Shown here piece after piece: positions 49,241 to 60,373 of a stretch of DNA of 64,000 nt (positions are counted from its first letter, which is position 1; each line of letters begins with the position of its first letter). A program made the position numbers and the translations under genes. The notes beneath the pieces are model-generated. The model was given only the letters and a program-made list of their open reading frames with translations. It did not search any database and had not been told where the DNA came from. The DNA comes from Engraulis encrasicolus (taxonomy: Eukaryota; Chordata; Actinopteri; Clupeiformes; Engraulidae), in the NCBI RefSeq assembly GCF_034702125.1, contig NC_085868.1, forward strand, positions 21,927,276 through 21,991,275, given 5' to 3'.

Positions 49241-49597
49241 TATCCGGTTGGTAGTTGTCAATGTCACGCCCTGTAGGCTATGATACTCAGTAGTGAAAGT
49301 AAGGGGTTGCCAGAGGGTGCATAGCACTGGTATAACTTATTCAGGGGGTGCGCAGCACCGGTAAGAAAAGGGTTACTGCTGACAAAAAAACCCACATTTG
49401 AGCGGGAAAAAAGTAAGTTGAAAACACATAAACACACATCACTCTGCCATTTGATTCAAGTGCCATACCATATGAAGAGAATATCTCAAAGTATACCCAA
49501 TATACTCCTCCTGAAGTATAGTCCTGTAGTGCACACGTGCCGCCTATTTTATTTGCACTCTTTCTATTATTGGAATTGCCATTCAGTTACCCCCCCC

Positions 49598-49599
<2 letters not shown>

Positions 49600-49637
<38 letters not shown>
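49600..49637 (+). repeat. (CA)n microsatellite
   Basis: About 18 CA units after a C10 run. 49640-49980 shows no gene. Confidence 0.95.
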
Positions 49638-49638
<1 letters not shown>

Positions 49639-49983
49639 CCACACATTTTATTTCTTTAATTTATTTATTTAATTTTTTAAAACTATTATTTGGGGGGGGG
49701 ATGTAGCACCATTAAGACATGGAAACTACTTTCACCACTGATGATACTGTACCTGTGGGTCTCATCAGCAAGGGCAACAACATGACACACTACAGGACAG
49801 AGCCGTGACCATGTGGCGCAGAGACCACAACCTGCTGCAGAACGCCACTAAGAGACCATAGAGAGGCTGGAGAGGCCACACCCAACATCTGGCCACTGAC
49901 CAATGACAGCACTGCTGCGTAGAGAATGAGCAGCACAAAATTCAGCGGCCTTTACTGTAAATCTATTAGGTGTGTACCGGTAT

Positions 49984-50320
49984 CAGGGCTTGACATTAAC
50001 TTTTTCACCCACCGGTTTCCCCGAGCCACAGACTTAATATTGATTTTTTTCTTTATCATGACAGTGTACTGTACATAACATCTACATAGAAGTATAGCAA
50101 GCAAATAGAAACATGAGTTACTGAGCTTTTTCTTGAACTTAAATACAAACAATTGATACACAAGGGGCAAACAACAGAATATAGGCTACTATGATGCATA
50201 TTTCATACCAAGGAATAAGCTGCCAGCCAAATTGGCTATAAGTGACGCTGAAAGTATTACTAGCCACAGCCAAGTTTTACCAGAATTTGGACGGTTGGCA
50301 TGTGCCAGTGTCAAGTCCTT
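49984..50320. mobile_element. hAT MITE, long form, older copy
   Basis: CAGGGCTTGACATTAACTTT at the left, TGTCAAGTCCTT at the right. Flanks ACCGGTAT and TCCGGTAA share CCGGTA. Interior matches 51217-51629. Confidence 0.75.
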
Positions 50321-50757
50321 TCCGGTAACAGCTATGGGTTCAATTGCGTAATCGTAATCGTCAATCGTAATAACGCGCCTGCATATGATGAGCTCATGTG
50401 AGGTGAAACGACTAGAAGAGATGTTGTTGACTTTCTGTTGTGACTCCGTCTCTGATAGTAAGAGAATGCCTCTGTGGTGCAGGTGGTGATGAGAGCCATG
50501 GCCGTAACTACCATTGAGGACACAGAGGTCATGTCCTCTGTATTTTTTTCAGTAATGTAAAATGTATCTATGATGAAAATCGATATATGATCAACAATGA
50601 TCAATTCAGTCTGTATACGCCACCCCCATTTATCCTCAAGGCAGTGATTAATGAAAACAAAAGAGTTTGACTGAAGTGTTTGAAGCATTGTAAATGTAGG
50701 CTACAGTACTGTATGCAGTACAGCACACAGTATTTGACCTCGGTATTTGAAAATGTC

Positions 50758-50976
50758 TGCACTCAGAAATAAAGGTACAGAACTTGTCCATGTGGCAGTA
50801 CCCTCAAGGGGAGTACCATTGCATGGCACCTAAAAAAAGAGGTGACGTGATGCACATTGGTCGACATTGCAAGAAACTGACCTCTTTTTTGGGGTACCAA
50901 TCAAGCGACACAATGGTACTCCCCTTGAAGGTACTGCCACAGTGACGAGTTCTGTTCCTTTATTTCTGAGAGTGTG
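50758..50976. mobile_element. Palindromic MITE
   Basis: CACTCAGAAATAAAGGTACA is mirrored by CCTTTATTTCTGAGAGTG. AGTACCATTG / CAATGGTACTCCCCTTGA and AAAAAAAGAGGT / ACCTCTTTTTT segments are inverted around 50855. Confidence 0.8.
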
Positions 50977-51089
50977 ATTACAGCCCTGATGAGAGCCACA
51001 GGTGATTTGACCCACAGGTGAGGCGTCATCCGCATACTTCACAAGGTGCCGATCAGGGTGGTTGTTTTCCAGGTGTGGTGTCATCCGCA

Positions 51090-52036
51090 TACCTCACGAG
51101 GTTGAAATACATCACTCAGGCTGAGAGGAAGTCTCTGCAACGAATAATCAAGACTGCGGAGAGGATTATAGGCACAACACTTCCCTCCATGGACTCCATA
51201 TACTGTATGTACAGCGCAGGGCTTGACATTAACTTTTTCACTCACTGGCCACTGTGGCTAGTGGTTTTCCAGAGTCACTGGCCATTCAGGTATTCTACTA
51301 GCCACTGATTTTCTATCGTTTTTTCCCCCTTTATCATAATATGTGAACGTCTAACCTCAGAAGATGAGGTGCTAAAGCAAGATGAGTGTATACCTTTTTC
51401 TACATGGAATTATATCAAGCAAATAGAAACTGAGTTACTGAGCTTTTTCTTGAACTTAAATACAAACAATTGATACACAATGGGCAAACAGCAGCATAAA
51501 GGCTATGATGTGTACGTTACCAAGGAATAAACTGCCAGCCAAATTGGCTAGTGACACTGAAAGTACTACTAGCCACAGCCAAGTTTTACCAGCATTTGGC
51601 CAGTTAGCTAGTGCCAGTGTCAAGCCCTGGTACAGCGCAACGAAGAGGAGAGAGAATCATTAAAGACCCACTCCATCCAGCTAACTCTCTGCTCAAACAC
51701 AAGCGCTGCACTTACAAATGGCGACACAGTAGAGCGGACAGCATCCCCACCAAAAAAGCAAGGTTTATTAACAGCTTCTTCCCAGCAAAAGTGAGGCTGA
51801 TGGCAAAAAAGAACTTTTGAACCACTTTTTTTAATCTTTTGATCACTTTGATTTTTTCATCACTTTTAAATGTATTTTGTCTTTTTCCTCTTTTCCTATT
51901 TATTATATTATATATATTATATATATATATTTATTGACACAGAGGGCCTGCACAAGAGTTCCTATGTGCTTGGACTACTAGTCTATGCACAAATGGCAAA
52001 TAAAGGACTTTGAACTTTGATCTTTTTGAACTTTGA
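51090..52036 (+). mobile_element. LINE 3' portion, interrupted by a hAT MITE
   Basis: Before the MITE the frame reads AERKSLQRIIKTAERIIGTT then LPSMDSIYCMY. After it: RIIKDPLHPANSLLKHKRC and ARFINSFFPAKVRLMAKKNF. These are typical of the ORF2 C-terminus of fish jockey/CR1-group LINEs (AERIIG, IIKDPxHP, NSFFPxAVRL). Stop at 51818-51820, then a 3' UTR and an end in short TTGAACTTTGA repeats near 52000-52036. Confidence 0.82.
51217..51629. mobile_element. hAT MITE, long form (413 bp), inserted in a LINE
   Basis: Perfect 11-bp TIRs CAGGGCTTGAC / GTCAAGCCCTG and perfect 8-bp duplication GTACAGCG at 51209-51216 and 51630-51637. Confidence 0.95.
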
Positions 52037-52046
52037 AGGTGCCGAT

Positions 52047-52186
52047 CAGGGCTGGACTGGTGATCTGGCATACAGGGCATTTTCCTGGTGGGCCGACAGT
52101 CCTCAGGGCCGATACTGCTGTTGTTGTGGTTGTTTTCCTGGGGATTGGCCCACAATTTAGAGGGGGAGGCCCATCGGTAATATAGA

Positions 52187-52265
<79 letters not shown>

Positions 52266-52322
52266 CGGGGCTGGTCTATGCCAAAGTGCCCGGGCCATTT
52301 TTTGGTCCCCAGCCCAGCCCTG
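52047..52322. mobile_element. hAT MITE, CAGGGCTGGACTGG family, with (GT)n inside
   Basis: CAGGGCTGGACTGGTGATCT to CCCCAGCCCAGCCCTG, with a 78-bp GT array at 52187-52264. Flanks GTGCCGAT and GTGGCGGT agree at 6 of 8 positions. Confidence 0.8.
52187..52264 (+). repeat. (GT)n microsatellite
   Basis: 39 GT units inside a hAT MITE. Confidence 0.98.
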
Positions 52323-52370
52323 GTGGCGGTGCTGGTGCCTCTGCTGGCTGGTGATGCCGCATGCATAGAG

Positions 52371-52730
52371 CAGTGTTTCTCAACAGGGGTGCCGGGGCCC
52401 CCTGGGGTGTCGCAGGGCCCCCTCAGGGGTGCCGCGAAAACGTAGCTGATAAATAAATTGTCAATTTAGACAAATATGTATTATATTACATAAGTTAATG
52501 CTAGTCAGTGGAATCTTTCATCTGCCATTTACGCTCAATAAAGTAAGTATAGGTCGCCCCAGTCAGCTGCAACTTCGAACGTAGGTCGTGTGACATCTCC
52601 AAACGTGTTACTTTTCTACGCTTGTGTGGTATCGGATGTGATGCCATGTTACGGCTTGTTGGTTTGGGGTGCCTTGAAATTTTTCATGAATTGAAAGGGT
52701 GCCTCGCCTAAAAAAGGTTGAGAAACACTG
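52371..52730. mobile_element. hAT MITE, CAGTGTTTCTCAAC (360 bp)
   Basis: Ends CAGTGTTTCTCAAC / GTTGAGAAACACTG and perfect 8-bp duplication GCATAGAG at 52363-52370 and 52731-52738. 52740-53650 shows no gene, only a fragment of the AGGGACACTGTG MITE near 53185. Confidence 0.95.
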
Positions 52731-53657
52731 GCATAGAGGACTGATGATGGAGTTACTCTTGATGGGAATCAGCAGATGTCAGGGGTGAAAGTAGCCAACA
52801 CCCACAAAAACAAACAATAAATCAGCAAAATAAACATGAGCATTACAAATCTATAATCGCTGCATGACTGTTTCACTATTTGCATGACACTTGTATCAAA
52901 TAATAGTGTGGTTGTATGTGTTTTCTAATGAGACAGCAGACCTTACTTTTTTCAAATTTGGAATTTTGAACAGTATTAAACCTATTCTCTTACCGGTACT
53001 GCGCACCAGCTGTAAATTTTATACTGGTGCTGCGCACCTGTGTGCACCCGTACTTTCCCCACTAGTCGCACAAGCAATAGGCCTACTTAACTAGAGTTTA
53101 CATGGATTCTATTGTGATTGCCTTTTGTCTTCTTTAACCTTTCCATCTACCTTAATGTTATTCTCACAAACGTGTTGGTGCTTTCATGAATATTTACTAG
53201 TATGACCATAGTAAGTTTTGCAGCTAAAATGCTATGCCATGCCATGATGCGGTTATAGTTTGTGTTTACGCCACCATGCTAAGATTCTTGCGTTCTTGCT
53301 GCGTCCGGTGCGTCTACATGCATTCGAGCAAGTGTCCGTGGATTTGCAAGTGAGAAGCACAAATAGGCTAGAACTACGGAAAATGAAAGGGTTGAAATTG
53401 TGTTCCCCGGCCTTTAACCTTGATGATATTTGTTTTTTTTCAAACGCAAGCTCCAATAGAGCCATGTGTTAAATGTTAGGCCTACCTAAAGGCATTTTAA
53501 TGTTCCAGTAACAAGAAAACCATTTCCGACATTTCCATCTTTTCATGTAAATATTTGAATACAGGTACTGTTATTTTCTGTTATTTTTTCCAAGTAAGGA
53601 ATACTAGTGTTTTTTTTTTAAAACAGTATTATTTTTTATTGATTTTAACAAGAACAT

Positions 53658-54181
53658 TGTAATGGAGTGACCATCAGTAGGTTTGTGGGTGTGTTCTGAC
53701 TAGTATGCCAATGAGCCTGGCTCTTTGGTGTAGCGGTCAGAGCCCCAGATTACTACTCCAGAAGGTCTGGTTCAAGTCCCAGCTGGGCAACTCTACTCCC
53801 CTTCACTACAAATGGTGTCAGAGGTGGGATGGCTGCCGTGAGGCCATCAGAAGCGTACCCATTGTGTGTAAGCTGTAATTCCATGTGAGGGACTCCCAGG
53901 ATTGGTGACCCCAGTGATGGGTGAAGCATTGATGATGGGGCACACAGGAGAAGCATGATGGGCTGTTGCGTGAGGGACAACACGAGTGTGTGAAGCGCAC
54001 GGGTGCCCTTGCTGAAGGGGAAGGCAGTGTGATGGAGTGACCATCACTAGGGTTGTGGGTGTGTTCTGACTAACATGCCAATGAGCCTGGCTCCCTGGTG
54101 TAGCGGTCAGATCCCCAGTTTATTACTCCAGAAGGTCTGGGTTCAAGTCCCAGCTGGGCAACTCTACTCCCCTTCGCTACA
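53658..54181 (+). mobile_element. TRIM: miniature LTR retrotransposon with tRNA-like LTRs
   Basis: Two direct repeats of 153 and 154 bp (53658-53810, 54028-54181), about 92% identical, each starting TG and ending CA. They are flanked by a perfect 5-bp duplication AACAT (53653-53657, 54182-54186). Two bases after LTR1, TGGTGTCAGAGGTGGGAT (53813-53830) resembles a primer binding site for tRNA-Leu. Just before LTR2 is the purine-rich GAAGGGGAAGGCAG. The internal region is only 217 bp with no coding sequence, so replication needed enzymes from elsewhere. Each LTR contains a tRNA-like block. Confidence 0.88.
53724..53798 (+). other. tRNA-like Pol III promoter block inside LTR1
   Basis: TTGGTGTAGCGGTCAGAG resembles an A box and GGTTCAAGTCC a B box. 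In LTR2 (about 54094-54169) the T arm is perfect: stem CTGGG / CCCAG with loop TTCAAGT. The anticodon arm does not fold canonically, so this is tRNA-derived rather than a tRNA gene. Confidence 0.7.
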
Positions 54182-54347
54182 AACATACAGAACAAGACTC
54201 GGTTCACACATACTTAAATAAACATACAGACAGAAAGTTGGCTCAGTATTCTTTGGATGACATCAAACAGAAGGAAAAGAAACAAACAAAAAACATTGAT
54301 AGAGTAAGACAATAAAACTGGATGCAAGTCCTTTTTTGTAATTATTG

Positions 54348-54605
54348 TCACATGAATCCTCTGACCAGTATGGTTTCAATGTGTATGCCTAAGGACATAA
54401 ACGGTTCCCAGATTCTGTGAAATATATTGTCCTTTTCATGCAGTTTGCATGTCAAATAGTCCAGTGATACATACTGTATTGTAACATTATGCCATTGTGT
54501 AAGATGTAAGATTTTTTGCTGGATGGCTTTCACTTTGTTACAGATACTTAAAGGTCTCACATTTTCCCACGCCTCGTCCCATTCATCATCTGTAATCTTG
54601 GGAGC
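54348..54605 (-). pseudogene. LINE-1/Tx1-type ORF2 C-terminal fragment
   Basis: The minus strand encodes KITDDEWDEAWENVRPLSIC then NKVKAIQQKILHLTQW and IFHRIWEPFMSLGIHIE. The pattern ITDEEWxxxWENxxxxSICxxxKxIQxKILH is typical of the end of ORF2 in L1/Tx1-clade elements of fish. The zinc-knuckle part is degraded. It ends about 160 bp from the TRIM. Confidence 0.75.
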
Positions 54606-54865
54606 GTGCCTATGTTCCCCGGGTCCTATGTTCCCCTGTCTTTGTATGGGACCAGGGAACTTAGGACCCTTTTCAGGAGTTTTCAAACTGTGCCCTTCCC
54701 AAAACCATCCCTACACTGAACCTGTCAGTAATGCAATGTTTCTACGTTTTTGATTTCTCCCATGCCTTTGTTTGAGTTGTGACATGTTTTGTGTAAGCCT
54801 ATGCTTAATTTCATGTCAATGTGTGTCTTTTTTTGGAGGAGAAAGGTAGCGGGTAGGTATACTTG

Positions 54866-55024
54866 TTCACTTCAGAGGGGAAGGTACCGCACACTCTTTC
54901 TTGTCCATCATGCTGAATTTGATTTAACAAACGATTTGGCCAGTGAGGCCTTTCTCTTAAACTTAAGAATGGCCACACTGGCTGAAATGTTGCTTGTTTG
55001 TGTGAGGTATCTTCCCCTCTGAAA
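54866..55024. repeat. Short inverted repeat
   Basis: TTCAGAGGGGAAGGTACC near 54870 is mirrored by GGTATCTTCCCCTCTGAA near 55005. Possibly a small MITE. 55025-55440 shows no gene. Confidence 0.55.
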
Positions 55025-55602
55025 TGTGTTGTCTTAATTGTTATGCCATCGGGCTGTTAGAACGCTCCACCTCGTCCATTATTTCCCTTGACATCGGGGC
55101 ACCTCGTCGGCCGTTATTCCTTACTTAAACATTGTGTGCAGTAACTCTAGGGGGAAAAAAGAGAGAAGGAAAACAAAAAAGAGAGCTAACACCAAAGATA
55201 CCAAACACACAAAAAAGAAAGAAAGAGAGAAAGAGAGAAAGAAAGACTTTCTTTACCTTGAGACAAAGCCTTATGGTCCAAATGTGTGCGGTTTTACTGC
55301 TATGTGAAGTTTGAAGTCGCTACAATATCCAACCTAATACCAAGGCTTTGAAGGCGTTTTTCCTCAATGTTGGAATAGTTACTGCTGCATGTTGCCTTTG
55401 CTTTCATTGCACGTTTCCAATAGCCCCAAGCAAAATCCCTACCTTGGCTCTTTTACATACCGACCCGACTCATCCTGTTTCTCTAGTCAGCAGAGGGTGA
55501 CATGAAGATGACAGAGAAATACAACAAACTCACCCGTGTGAGTGAGATGCGTACATGAGATACACTGGCAGACAGCCGTTCTCCTCTCCTGGACCAGTCA
55601 TC

Positions 55603-55862
55603 ATGACACTCGGCAGGCTACTCCACTATGGCATCTACCTGGCATGGACCCTGCTGGCTGGGTTACTGGTCCACCTGTCCACTTGGGAGATGCCTCCGGA
55701 CCTGCCTTTCGTTTATGTGATCACCCCGACTTACAGGAGGCCCACGCAGAAGGCAGACCTGACCCGCCTGGCCAACACCTTGGGCCAGGTGCCCAACCTT
55801 CACTGGATCGTTGTGGAGGACTCCGACAAACGCTCGCCAATGGTGGCTGGAGTCCTGTCCAG
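55603..55862 (+). CDS. B3GAT-like beta-1,3-glucuronosyltransferase, exon 1
   Basis: The start ATG at 55603 has A at -3; an in-frame ATG at 55555 with a poorer context would add 16 residues. The protein begins MTLGRLLHYGIYLAWTLLAG then LLVHLSTW: a type II signal anchor. After only about ten more residues comes the GT43 catalytic start FVYVITPTYRRPTQKADLTR and NLHWIVVEDSDKRSPMV. The donor is TCCAG|GTACTA, splitting an Arg codon. The family transfers glucuronic acid from UDP-GlcA in the Golgi: B3GAT3 builds the proteoglycan linker, B3GAT1 and B3GAT2 the HNK-1 epitope. Spliced exons 1-2 resemble B3GAT2 best around the junction (LPSTHLHVPTP in B3GAT2, [11 protein letters not shown] here). The near absence of a stem is unusual, so I give no symbol. 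Confidence 0.85.
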
Positions 55863-55899
55863 GTACTATCATTTTTTTCTATTGGTCTCCTTTTTTCCC

Positions 55900-56784
55900 C
55901 ACACCGTAAAAATGGGGTGAGAATATTTCAGAGTGAAGATGTATGAATCTAGATAGATTTGACAACACTGTCAAAGAGTCAAATTGGAGTCAAACGTTCT
56001 GCAGGTGGCCAGTGCAATTTGAACTGTACAGCTCAATTAATTAATTGAGTAGAATTAACTATGAAAATGTTACACTGATCAAAGAGTAAAATTAACTGTT
56101 TTTGAGTGGAACCAAATATTATTTGAGGGACGTTAATGCCAGTTGTGTTTACACTTGCATTCCTACTATGTATTATCTATCTCTCACACCTTCATCTTAA
56201 CATTTTCATGTTAAAAAAACATATTTTCTTTTTCTTTTCGATTTTTACTCTCATTTGCCATCATTAAAATCACCAGTGGTAATATAACTCTTGAGCAGGT
56301 GAAACAGATAAAATTTCATCACACTACAAAAGTGTGTTCATTTTGCTCTTTGGTAAATGTTTTCAGAGTTAATTTTACTCAAAATTGTGTAAATATGAAA
56401 AGCTGTGCCGTTAAAATACCACTGGCCACAGAAGGATCTTACACTGACTTGACTTTGAACTGTCACTCAGTTTTCTAAAACCTACCTACCTCCTGTAGAT
56501 GTATACAAGTACACTGAAATATTGAAACCCCAAATAGTGACACCCCACTGTTACTGTGTGCAACTGTAAAGTTTATTGCATTATAAAAATACTAAATTGT
56601 GTATATAGTGTACTTACTGTATATAGTATGTGACTGTTGGTGTGGTTGTATGGCTTATTGTTTGAGTATGTGATTATGCTGTCTGAGAGTATTTGTGTTG
56701 GCATGCACACACCCACAAATATTTTACTTTCGTGACTATCTACTAGACACATGTTTGAGCTGCCCTAGCCCCAGGCCAGACTCT

Positions 56785-56857
<73 letters not shown>

Positions 56858-57300
56858 CTGCTTAAAAAAAACTGAACTAACCCTTCTTTGCATCTGCACT
56901 TGTTGTTCTGTATATTTCCTGTGCACTTTGTATTTGCTAGTGATGTTGGCTATGATTATGTACTCTTTTGAAAGTCGCTTTGGTTATAAAGCGTCCGCCT
57001 AATGCAATGTAATGTAATGTGTGCATGAGTGAGTGTGTGAGAGTAATTATGTGCTTAACGTATGGGCTTATAGCTTATGGTGACTGACAGTATTTGTGCG
57101 TGAGTGTGCATATGGCGCTTGATGTCCTATGTTTGTCCTTGTGTACTTGTATTGTGTATTGAGGTTTTTTTTTTCCTTTTACTTTTTCTTCATGTTGGCT
57201 GTAACAACTTATGATGGTGGTGATAGCAAATTTCCCTTTGGGGACAATCTAAAATCTATCTATCTATATTTATCTCTATTTTTTACAGTGTAGATTTACA
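55900..57300. mobile_element. Degenerate CACTGTAAAAA-type element in B3GAT intron 1
   Basis: ACACCGTAAAAATGGGGTGA near 55901 and TTTTTTACAGTGTAGATTTA near 57280 are weakly inverted. ACTGAAATATTGAAACCCCA occurs at about 56513 and again at about 57319. It includes a (GT)n at 56789-56854 and a V-SINE-like tail AAGTCGCTTTGGTTATAAAG near 56972. Confidence 0.45.
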
Positions 57301-57433
57301 GTAACCTATATTCGTACACTGAAATATTGAAACCCCAAATATTGACACACCACTGTTACTGTGAATGCAAGTGTTAAATTAACACAGTAAAATGTACAGT
57401 GTGTTATAAAAAATACTAAACTTGCTAGGCCTC

Positions 57434-57487
57434 GCCTTGCGTTGCCAGGTGCAGGTTACCGACCACCCACATGAACGTGCTCATACC
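57434..57487 (+). repeat. Partial duplicate of B3GAT exon 2 start, with acceptor
   Basis: 54 bp about 89% identical to 57738-57791, including GCCTTGCGTTGCCAG and the bases encoding THMNV. It ends where SINE sequence begins, so a SINE fragment sits between duplicate and real exon. Confidence 0.85.
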
Positions 57488-57730
57488 GGTGGGTGGAGCG
57501 AGTAATTAACCAGTGCTCTCCCCCATCCTCCTCTCTGACTGAGGTACCCTGAGCATGGCACCGTCCCGCCGCACTGCTCCCTAGGGGCGCCATTGGGGGC
57601 TGCCCCCTTGCATGGGTGAGGCATCAATGCAATTTTGTTGTGTGCAGTGTGCAGTGAACACTTGTGTGCTGTGGAGTGCTGTGTCACAATGACAATGGGA
57701 GTTGGAGTTCCCCAATTGGGACTTTTTTCA
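57488..57730 (+). mobile_element. 5'-truncated SINE, family A, plus orientation
   Basis: GGTGGGTGGAGCGAGTAATT to TGGGAGTTGGAGTTCCCCAA, ending about 20 bp before the exon 2 acceptor. The tRNA-like head is missing. Confidence 0.8.
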
Positions 57731-57752
57731 CTTTCTTGCCTTGCGTTGCCAG

Positions 57753-57942
57753 GTGCAGGGCACCGAGCACCCACATGAACGTACCCATGCCATCGTACTG
57801 CAAGCCGCACTGTGTGGCCCGGGGCACGGAGCAGAGGAACATGGGCCTGGATTGGCTGAGGAAGAACAGAGGCCCAGTGGACTCTGGCGTAGTGTACTTT
57901 GGAGACGACGACAACGCATACGACCTGGAGGTTTTCGAAGAG
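57753..57942 (+). CDS. B3GAT-like glucuronosyltransferase, exon 2 (DDD motif)
   Basis: Acceptor TTGCGTTGCCAG|GTGCAG, donor GAAGAG|GTCTGT. Joined to exon 1, the frame gives [20 protein letters not shown], then [18 protein letters not shown] and [19 protein letters not shown]. The DDD is the GT43 metal/UDP-binding motif. FG before DDDN replaces the FADDDN that I recall for vertebrate B3GAT1-3. The first approximately 40 bases and the acceptor are duplicated at 57434-57487. Confidence 0.88.
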
Positions 57943-57969
57943 GTCTGTAGTATTTTCTTTTAAAGTATT

Positions 57970-58510
57970 CTTTAAGGGCATTTTTGCCTTTATTTCGATA
58001 GGATAGTATGAGAGGACACTAGAGGATGACATTTTTCAGGAATTCCCGTGGGTCCCGCGGGTCCTGCGGGATTCCCGCGGGATGGGAGTCAAAATTTTAA
58101 AGATGAAAGGGAACGGGCAGGAGCGGGATTAAAGATGAATGGGAGCGGGCAGGAGCGGGAATAAAAATGAATGAGAGCAGGAATGCTCGCTCATTTTTTC
58201 ATTAAAAAAGCCTATGAAATGGTAGTGGGATTGATTTTGAGTGAGAGTGGGCAGGATTGGGAGACATTCTTTTCAGGACGGGATGGGATGGGATTTGTTT
58301 CTTTTACTCCACTCCAGGACGGGACGGGATGGGATTTTTTTTCTGGGACCAGGATGGGACGGGAGTGAAAATCCACTCCCGTGTCATGCTCTAGAGGACA
58401 CAGGAAGTGAGTGGGAGAGAGATCGGTGGGAGGATCGGCAAATTACTTGAGCCGGAATCGAATCTGTGTCGCTGGTGTAGGAACCCAGTGCCCAGCCGTT
58501 AGGCCCAGTG
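57970..58510 (-). mobile_element. Family-B SINE, minus, with a nested G-rich insertion
   Basis: SINE 3' part 57970-58017 and 5' part from about 58392 (GAGCCGGAATCGAATCTGTG holds the inverse B box). Between them, 58018-58391 is rich in GGGA / CGGGA and ends CACTCCCGTGTCATGCTCTA. AGAGGACA repeats on both sides suggest a target duplication. Confidence 0.7.
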
Positions 58511-58647
58511 TTGCCAGATGTGTCTGTTCAAATCCCGCCCAAAAGGTTCTCAAAAACCGCCAAAATGTGCTAAATTCCGCCCAATTTCAGCAAATTGCAT
58601 TGATTTTCCACGGCAGAGCCGTCGGCACTTTATTTTGCCCTCTAGAG

Positions 58648-60373
58648 CAGGGGTGTCAAACTCATTTTGGTCCGGGGGCCGCATACAACCCATGTGATCT
58701 CAAGCAGGACGCACTAGTAACATCATGGCAAAAAAACCAACAACCTTGAACCAGAGGGTTAGTTGTCAGTATAGTAGGTCCAAAAGTCTATTGAATATGT
58801 AAGCAATACTGATAGTCCTATGCAGAAATCATTTGATCGATTTCATAATTTCCATGTCCTACTCAACTTGCCATGTGTCAATTTAGTATTTCCTATATGT
58901 AATTTCCTGTATTTTAACCCTGTGAAACCTGAACCATGAAAGCAATGAGAGAAAATTCTATTTTTTTGGAATTTGCTTCAATATTGGTCCCTTATAAGAA
59001 ATGTAAAAAAAAAATTCAAAATGTTGTTAAGGTCACTGAGATATTTAATGCATCATATATGATGCATCAGGCTTTAAATGAATGAAAATTCCAATTTCAT
59101 GACCATTGAAAAATTACTTTTAATGCATTTACAACTTTTTTTTAATTTAAAAAAGTTGTCAGACAATTTAATTTGAGGATTATCTTTAAATATTTAGTGA
59201 GATCCTGCCATTTTTTTAAGACTATCCTTGTTTAAGCAGGACCATATTTTACATTTCCCACAGCCTGGTTGGGTAATTTTTTAAAATCTATGTAAAAACA
59301 TAGCTGATCGAATGCTTAACAACCTATTTATGAGTGTAATATAGATCATTATTCATTTTTGATGTGTAATTTGAACATATGGGTCCATTACTACAATTGG
59401 ACCATTTCTCCATTCACTTTAATGCATTTTTTACGAGATCATAATTTCAACATTTTGCATTACATTTTCAAAATTGCAAGTAAAACCTGTTTCTTCAGGC
59501 AATATTTTTGTCTTGAAGTAAAACAACTTGTGTGTTTTGTTAAACGATCGTCGTGGTATGCTTTGTAAGTTTCCCTATGGAGCAAATGCATTGATGGCTG
59601 ACTTCCTGCCACCGCCGGATGGTGCTTATATGTTTCATCAGTTTTAGCACGATCTCTCTGCAACACGGTGTAAAAATATAAACTCTTCCTTGATTAATTG
59701 CACAATGCAAGTGTTCAAATTAAAGGATGTAGAGTTATATTTCGGAAATTTGTACACAAACCTTTTGCAATTTGACGATATCTCAGCGTCGGTCAGGGAA
59801 ACCGCTTCTACTCCATTTTTGCATTTTTCGCCGAGCTGTGATCAACTTGTTGTTGACCGCTGCTCTCTTGTGGCGGTTTCCGTGTACTGCAGGACGTCTG
59901 GAAATGACACGCAGGATGTTTTTGAGATGGATTTTTTTTTTGTGTCAGTGTGGAGAGGGCTTTGAATTTGATGCATCATATATGATGCGTCCGGCGCGAT
60001 AGGGTTAATTTATTTTTCAGCTCAAAATGGAACCTGTACTTTTACTTATAATCAAGGGGTGGTTGGCAAACCTATACAAAACTGATTTTTTTTGTTTAAA
60101 AATGATCAACATTTGGTAGGCCTATACGCATCAAATGCTAGTCATGGTACAAATTCGCCATTTATAATAGATAAGTGTGACATGCACTTAACTGCATATA
60201 CGAGAGAGAGAGGGAGGTGTGGATCATTGGGTTTATGTCATGCAGGTTTCGATTGTCCTTTGTTACCCCTGGTGGCGGATTTGCGAAAAAGTAAAACAAA
60301 TAAAATAAATAAAAAGTTATTTATTTATTTCATTTTATTTACCCTTTGGCGGGCCGTATGTTTGACACCCCTG
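58648..60373. mobile_element. hAT element, CAGGGGTGTCAAAC ends
   Basis: CAGGGGTGTCAAACTCATTT at the left and GTATGTTTGACACCCCTG at the right. Flanks CTCTAGAG / CTCTAGAT match at 7 of 8 positions. Non-coding. Interior 58918-60004 is a nested TTAA element. Confidence 0.9.
58918..60004. mobile_element. Nested TTAA element with TGATGCAT palindromes
   Basis: TTAA|CCCTGTGAAACC at the left and GCGATAGGG|TTAA at the right. The perfect 20-bp palindrome ATGCATCATATATGATGCAT at 59048-59067 recurs with one change near 59972. Confidence 0.75.

Noticed and set aside
54523..55022. Open frames of 76-77 codons
   Set aside because: Antisense to a LINE fragment or in a small inverted repeat; no protein family recognised.
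55542..55946. Longer overlapping frame at the B3GAT first exon
   Set aside because: A shifted frame; the frame with the membrane anchor and ITPTY motif is 55603-55862.
57664..57752. Upstream extension of the B3GAT exon 2 open frame
   Set aside because: It is SINE sequence and intron before a good CAG acceptor.
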